NCBI GenBank assembly: GCA_937944075.1
Contig: CALDZZ010000180.1
Span: 1 to 16,780, forward strand
Direction: 5' to 3'
Source: an uncultured Rhizobiaceae group bacterium
GTDB lineage: Bacteria; Pseudomonadota; Alphaproteobacteria; Rhizobiales; Rhizobiaceae
DNA length: 16,780 bases
Part shown: one piece after another, positions 14,608 to 16,780 of the stretch
How the letters are laid out: each line of letters starts with the position of its first letter
Numbering within the stretch: the stretch's first letter is position 1
Made by a program: the position numbers and the translations under genes
The notes under the pieces: model-generated
Database searches by the model: none
What the model was told of the DNA's origin: nothing
The model's input: only the letters and a program-made list of their open reading frames with translations

Positions 14608-15660
14608 CTACTCACTCTCCTGCTCAAGCCTGATGCGGATGTCTGCAAATTCGTCCAGATCAGTTTCAATTTTGGTCAGCAAGTCATTTATGGCCATATC
14701 ATAGCCCAATTCAATTGCCGATGCGAACCCTTCTCCATCTGTTCCACCATGACTTTTGATCACAATACCATTCAGACCCAACAAAACAGCGCCATTGATT
14801 TTCCGGGGGTCCATTTTTTCCCTGAGCTGATTAAAAGCACTTTTGGCAAACAAATATCCAATTTTTGCCAGAAGCGTTCTGCTCATAGCAGCTTTCAGGT
14901 ATTCCCCGATTTGTCTTGCAGTGCCTTCAGCCGTTTTGAGCGCAATATTGCCTGCAAAACCTTCGGTTACAACAACGTCAACCGTTCCCTGTCCCAGATC
15001 ATCGCCTTCAACAAAGCCATGGTAGTGCATGCTTTTCATGTTTGCATCGCGCAACAGTCTGCCGGCTTCCTTGACAGCCTCGACACCCTTGACTTCTTCA
15101 ACACCAATGTTGAGCAAACCAACGCTGGGTTTGTCAAAATCCATAAGTGCACGAGCCATGGCAGAGCCCATCACCGCAAATTCAATGAGCTGGTCAGCAT
15201 CGACGCCAACATTTGCACCAACATCCAGCACTACGCTTTCACCAGATGTTGTTGGCCAAATGGCTGCCATTGCAGGGCGGGTAATGCTTGGCAGGGTTCT
15301 GAGACAAAATTTGGACATTGCCATCAAGGCACCCGTATTCCCTGCAGAAATACAAACGGCAGCTTCCTGCTTTTTGACCGCCTCAATGGAACGCCACATG
15401 CCGGATTTTCCACGCCCGCTTCTTAAAGCCTTGCTTGGTTTGTCGTCCATTGCAATGGAGACCTCACAGTGATGGAAGTTTGAAACCGCCTTGACCTTTG
15501 GAAACCGGTTTAATACCGGCATCACCGTTGCCTCGTCGCCATATATTTCATAACGGATATTTGGTCTGCGGATCAAAGCTATGTCCGCACCAGAGATAAC
15601 AGTCTCTGGCCCATGATCTCCACCCATTGCATCAAGGGATATTGTGAGCTCTTGCGTCAT
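14608..15660 (-). CDS. plsX: Phosphate acyltransferase PlsX
   Basis: PlsX makes acyl-phosphate from acyl-ACP for glycerol-3-phosphate acylation in phospholipid synthesis; it is a soluble protein that associates with the membrane. The 350-residue protein has the family motifs DAMGGDHGP (10-18), SAGNTGA (105-111), VLDVGANVG (144-152), EGFAGNIALK (233-242) and KSHG (302-305), in the expected order and at full length. The ribosome site before the ATG is poor. The gene lies between the DUF177 gene (46 nt upstream) and fabH (30 nt downstream) on the same strand. Confidence 0.97.
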   Translation of the reverse strand: MTQELTISLDAMGGDHGPETVISGADIALIRRPNIRYEIYGDEATVMPVLNRFPKVKAVSNFHHCEVSIAMDDKPSKALRSGRGKSGMWRSIEAVKKQEAAVCISAGNTGALMAMSKFCLRTLPSITRPAMAAIWPTTSGESVVLDVGANVGVDADQLIEFAVMGSAMARALMDFDKPSVGLLNIGVEEVKGVEAVKEAGRLLRDANMKSMHYHGFVEGDDLGQGTVDVVVTEGFAGNIALKTAEGTARQIGEYLKAAMSRTLLAKIGYLFAKSAFNQLREKMDPRKINGAVLLGLNGIVIKSHGGTDGEGFASAIELGYDMAINDLLTKIETDLDEFADIRIRLEQESE

Positions 15661-15706
15661 TTAAGATGTAAATCTTTCTATATTGAAGCGGGAAACCAAT
15701 CTCACG

Positions 15707-16273
15707 TCATTTATTGGTTTTTTTGGCACTTATCAATGCTTGAAGATCAGAAAAAGGCTTGTGAGTTGGTTCTGCGTCCAAATCCTCTTCTTCAGCCTCG
15801 AATTGTTCTTGCAATCCGCCTTCTGCACTTCGGGGAAACGGGTCTATGGCCAGAATCAATTCTTCAATCAGGATTTCCCAAAGATTGAGTACATCAGTTT
15901 CCAGGATATCCGGCAGATCGTCTGCTTCCGGATCCAGAATCATTTCTCCGTCAATGATTTCCGGCATTTTATAATCACTGCTTCTTTGAGGCAGGAATTG
16001 CCGTTCAAAACTTTCATCCAGAAAGCTGAACACAGGCTCAAGCGTTACAATGCAGTCCTGTTCGATTTCCGCCTTGAAACTGCCAACGACAGTTGCTCCG
16101 TTTTTCCGCCATCTTTTGAAACGAAAATCCGTTTCCAATGACTTAAAGGCATTTACACCACACACGCTTGCAAGTTGCTTCAAACTTTCAGCATCAACAG
16201 GCAGATGGATATGCTCTGATGGTTTTGGCAGGCTGGATATGCTAACCGGAAAATACAGGCCCGTTGTCATCAT
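15707..16273 (-). CDS. DUF177 (YceD-like) family protein
   Basis: This 188-residue acidic soluble protein matches the DUF177 family. Recognisable elements are the central beta segment FKAEIEQDCIVTLEPV (66-81), the acidic middle, and LAIDPFPR (141-148), which is conserved in alphaproteobacterial members. The family is linked to 23S rRNA/ribosome metabolism in other bacteria and often precedes rpmF; here plsX follows directly and rpmF is absent. The start ATG overlaps the stop of the upstream chaperone gene (ATGA arrangement), so translation is probably coupled. A second ATG one codon later is also possible. Confidence 0.87.
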   Translation of the reverse strand: MMTTGLYFPVSISSLPKPSEHIHLPVDAESLKQLASVCGVNAFKSLETDFRFKRWRKNGATVVGSFKAEIEQDCIVTLEPVFSFLDESFERQFLPQRSSDYKMPEIIDGEMILDPEADDLPDILETDVLNLWEILIEELILAIDPFPRSAEGGLQEQFEAEEEDLDAEPTHKPFSDLQALISAKKTNK

Positions 16274-16780
16274 ACACCTTCAAACGATTGCCAGGTGATT
16301 GACCCTGACAGTATTTTCTTGAAATCCTGGGACTTGAGCATTTCCTCTGTTCGAAGAATATAATCCGCCAGTTTTTTGGCAGGTACTTCAGCGTTTTCTT
16401 CATCTGCGAGATAGCGAGTGGCAACGCGCTCATTGAGGGTATTTGCATCTTCTTGATTAATTGCCTCATCAAAATCTTCAATTTGTCCGTAAAAACTTCG
16501 AATCATCTTCTTTTTCTTCTTTGGCACACTGGTGTCTCCAATGCCAAGTTCCCTCAAGGCGCGCTCAACATCTGCAACATATAAATCGAAAACTTCCTGG
16601 CTAAGGTCCATTGCCAGTGGAGAGCCATCCTCGCGCAAGCGTCTTGCCAGCAGGTAGACATGAAGGGACAACATGTCGAAACGCCCCATAACCGTGTCCG
16701 GCACGGCAAAATCAGTAAAAAACTCGGGAGACCTCGCATGGGTCATAACACTGCCATAAAGCTGTTGTGGAGCTGTTTGA
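16270..16780 (-). CDS. Ubiquinol-cytochrome c chaperone (CBP3 family), 5' end missing
   Basis: At least 169 residues are visible. The frame remains open through the right window edge, and the ATG at 16746 is internal, since residues before it (QQLYGSVMTHARSPEFF) continue the family alignment. CBP3-type proteins assist assembly of the cytochrome bc1 complex in mitochondria; bacterial relatives are annotated as ubiquinol-cytochrome c chaperones. Supporting features are ARSPEFFTDFAVPDTVMGRFDMLSLHVYLLARRL, split around the conserved GRFDM core, and the later FYGQIEDFDEA. It overlaps the DUF177 start by 4 nt. The upstream neighbour is outside the window. Confidence 0.88.
   Translation of the reverse strand, partial: QTAPQQLYGSVMTHARSPEFFTDFAVPDTVMGRFDMLSLHVYLLARRLREDGSPLAMDLSQEVFDLYVADVERALRELGIGDTSVPKKKKKMIRSFYGQIEDFDEAINQEDANTLNERVATRYLADEENAEVPAKKLADYILRTEEMLKSQDFKKILSGSITWQSFEGV

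Noticed and set aside
14749..15426. 225-codon open frame on the plus strand
   Set aside because: It is fully antisense to plsX, whose motifs are complete; the product is Cys/His-rich with no family resemblance.
15683..16141. 152-codon plus-strand frame
   Set aside because: It is antisense to the DUF177 gene, which has recognisable conserved segments.
1..16780. CRISPR array, insertion sequence, toxin-antitoxin pair or defence system
   Set aside because: No regularly spaced repeats, transposase, nuclease or small antitoxin-like gene pair was found on either strand.

Overview
The window looks like a chromosomal segment of an alphaproteobacterium of the Hyphomicrobiales (Rhizobiales). The block CBP3-type chaperone, DUF177, plsX, fabH, ihfA, MerR regulator and tRNA-Pro is typical of that order, as are the speB-argC pair and the ctaA/DUF2842 neighbourhood. 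Base composition is clearly below that of Rhizobium or Brucella (below 50% G+C by eye), so a low-GC, perhaps marine, member of the order is more likely. This taxonomic reading is inference from gene content and order.

Layout. (1) 1-2774, metabolism and respiration: the 3' end of agmatinase speB, argC (arginine synthesis), the convergently overlapping heme A synthase ctaA, and a small DUF2842 membrane protein read divergently from ctaA. (2) 2792-12430, a seven-gene surface-polysaccharide locus in four runs: a polysaccharide deacetylase (-), a FemAB/CelD-like GNAT acyltransferase (+), a Wzc/ExoP-like co-polymerase (-), and then a + strand operon of short Wza-like export lipoprotein, GT4 glycosyltransferase, polyprenyl glycosylphosphotransferase and O-antigen ligase/polymerase-like protein. 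(3) 12451-16780, a minus-strand housekeeping block: partial CBP3-type bc1 chaperone, DUF177, plsX, fabH, ihfA, MerR regulator, tRNA-Pro(GGG).

How the genes fit together. The phosphotransferase would load the first sugar onto undecaprenyl phosphate. The GT4 enzyme adds at least one more sugar, the Wzy-like protein polymerises or ligates, and the Wzc- and Wza-like proteins control chain length and export across the envelope. The deacetylase and the GNAT protein would tailor the polymer. No flippase is present in the window. The gene content resembles the unipolar-polysaccharide (UPP, polar adhesin) loci of Agrobacterium and other rhizobia; that link is an inference.

The most unusual points are: a Wzc-like protein whose kinase domain has lost canonical Walker residues and lacks a tyrosine-rich tail; two divergent promoter regions (2432-2555 and 3842-3945) rich in inverted repeats; a hairpin that would pair the ctaA Shine-Dalgarno sequence; and a tRNA-Pro gene 12 nt behind the MerR gene that marks the polysaccharide/housekeeping border. 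I found no CRISPR array, insertion sequence, integrase or clearly new system. Every gap is shorter than 300 bp; the longest (7483-7717) is described as a divergent promoter region.
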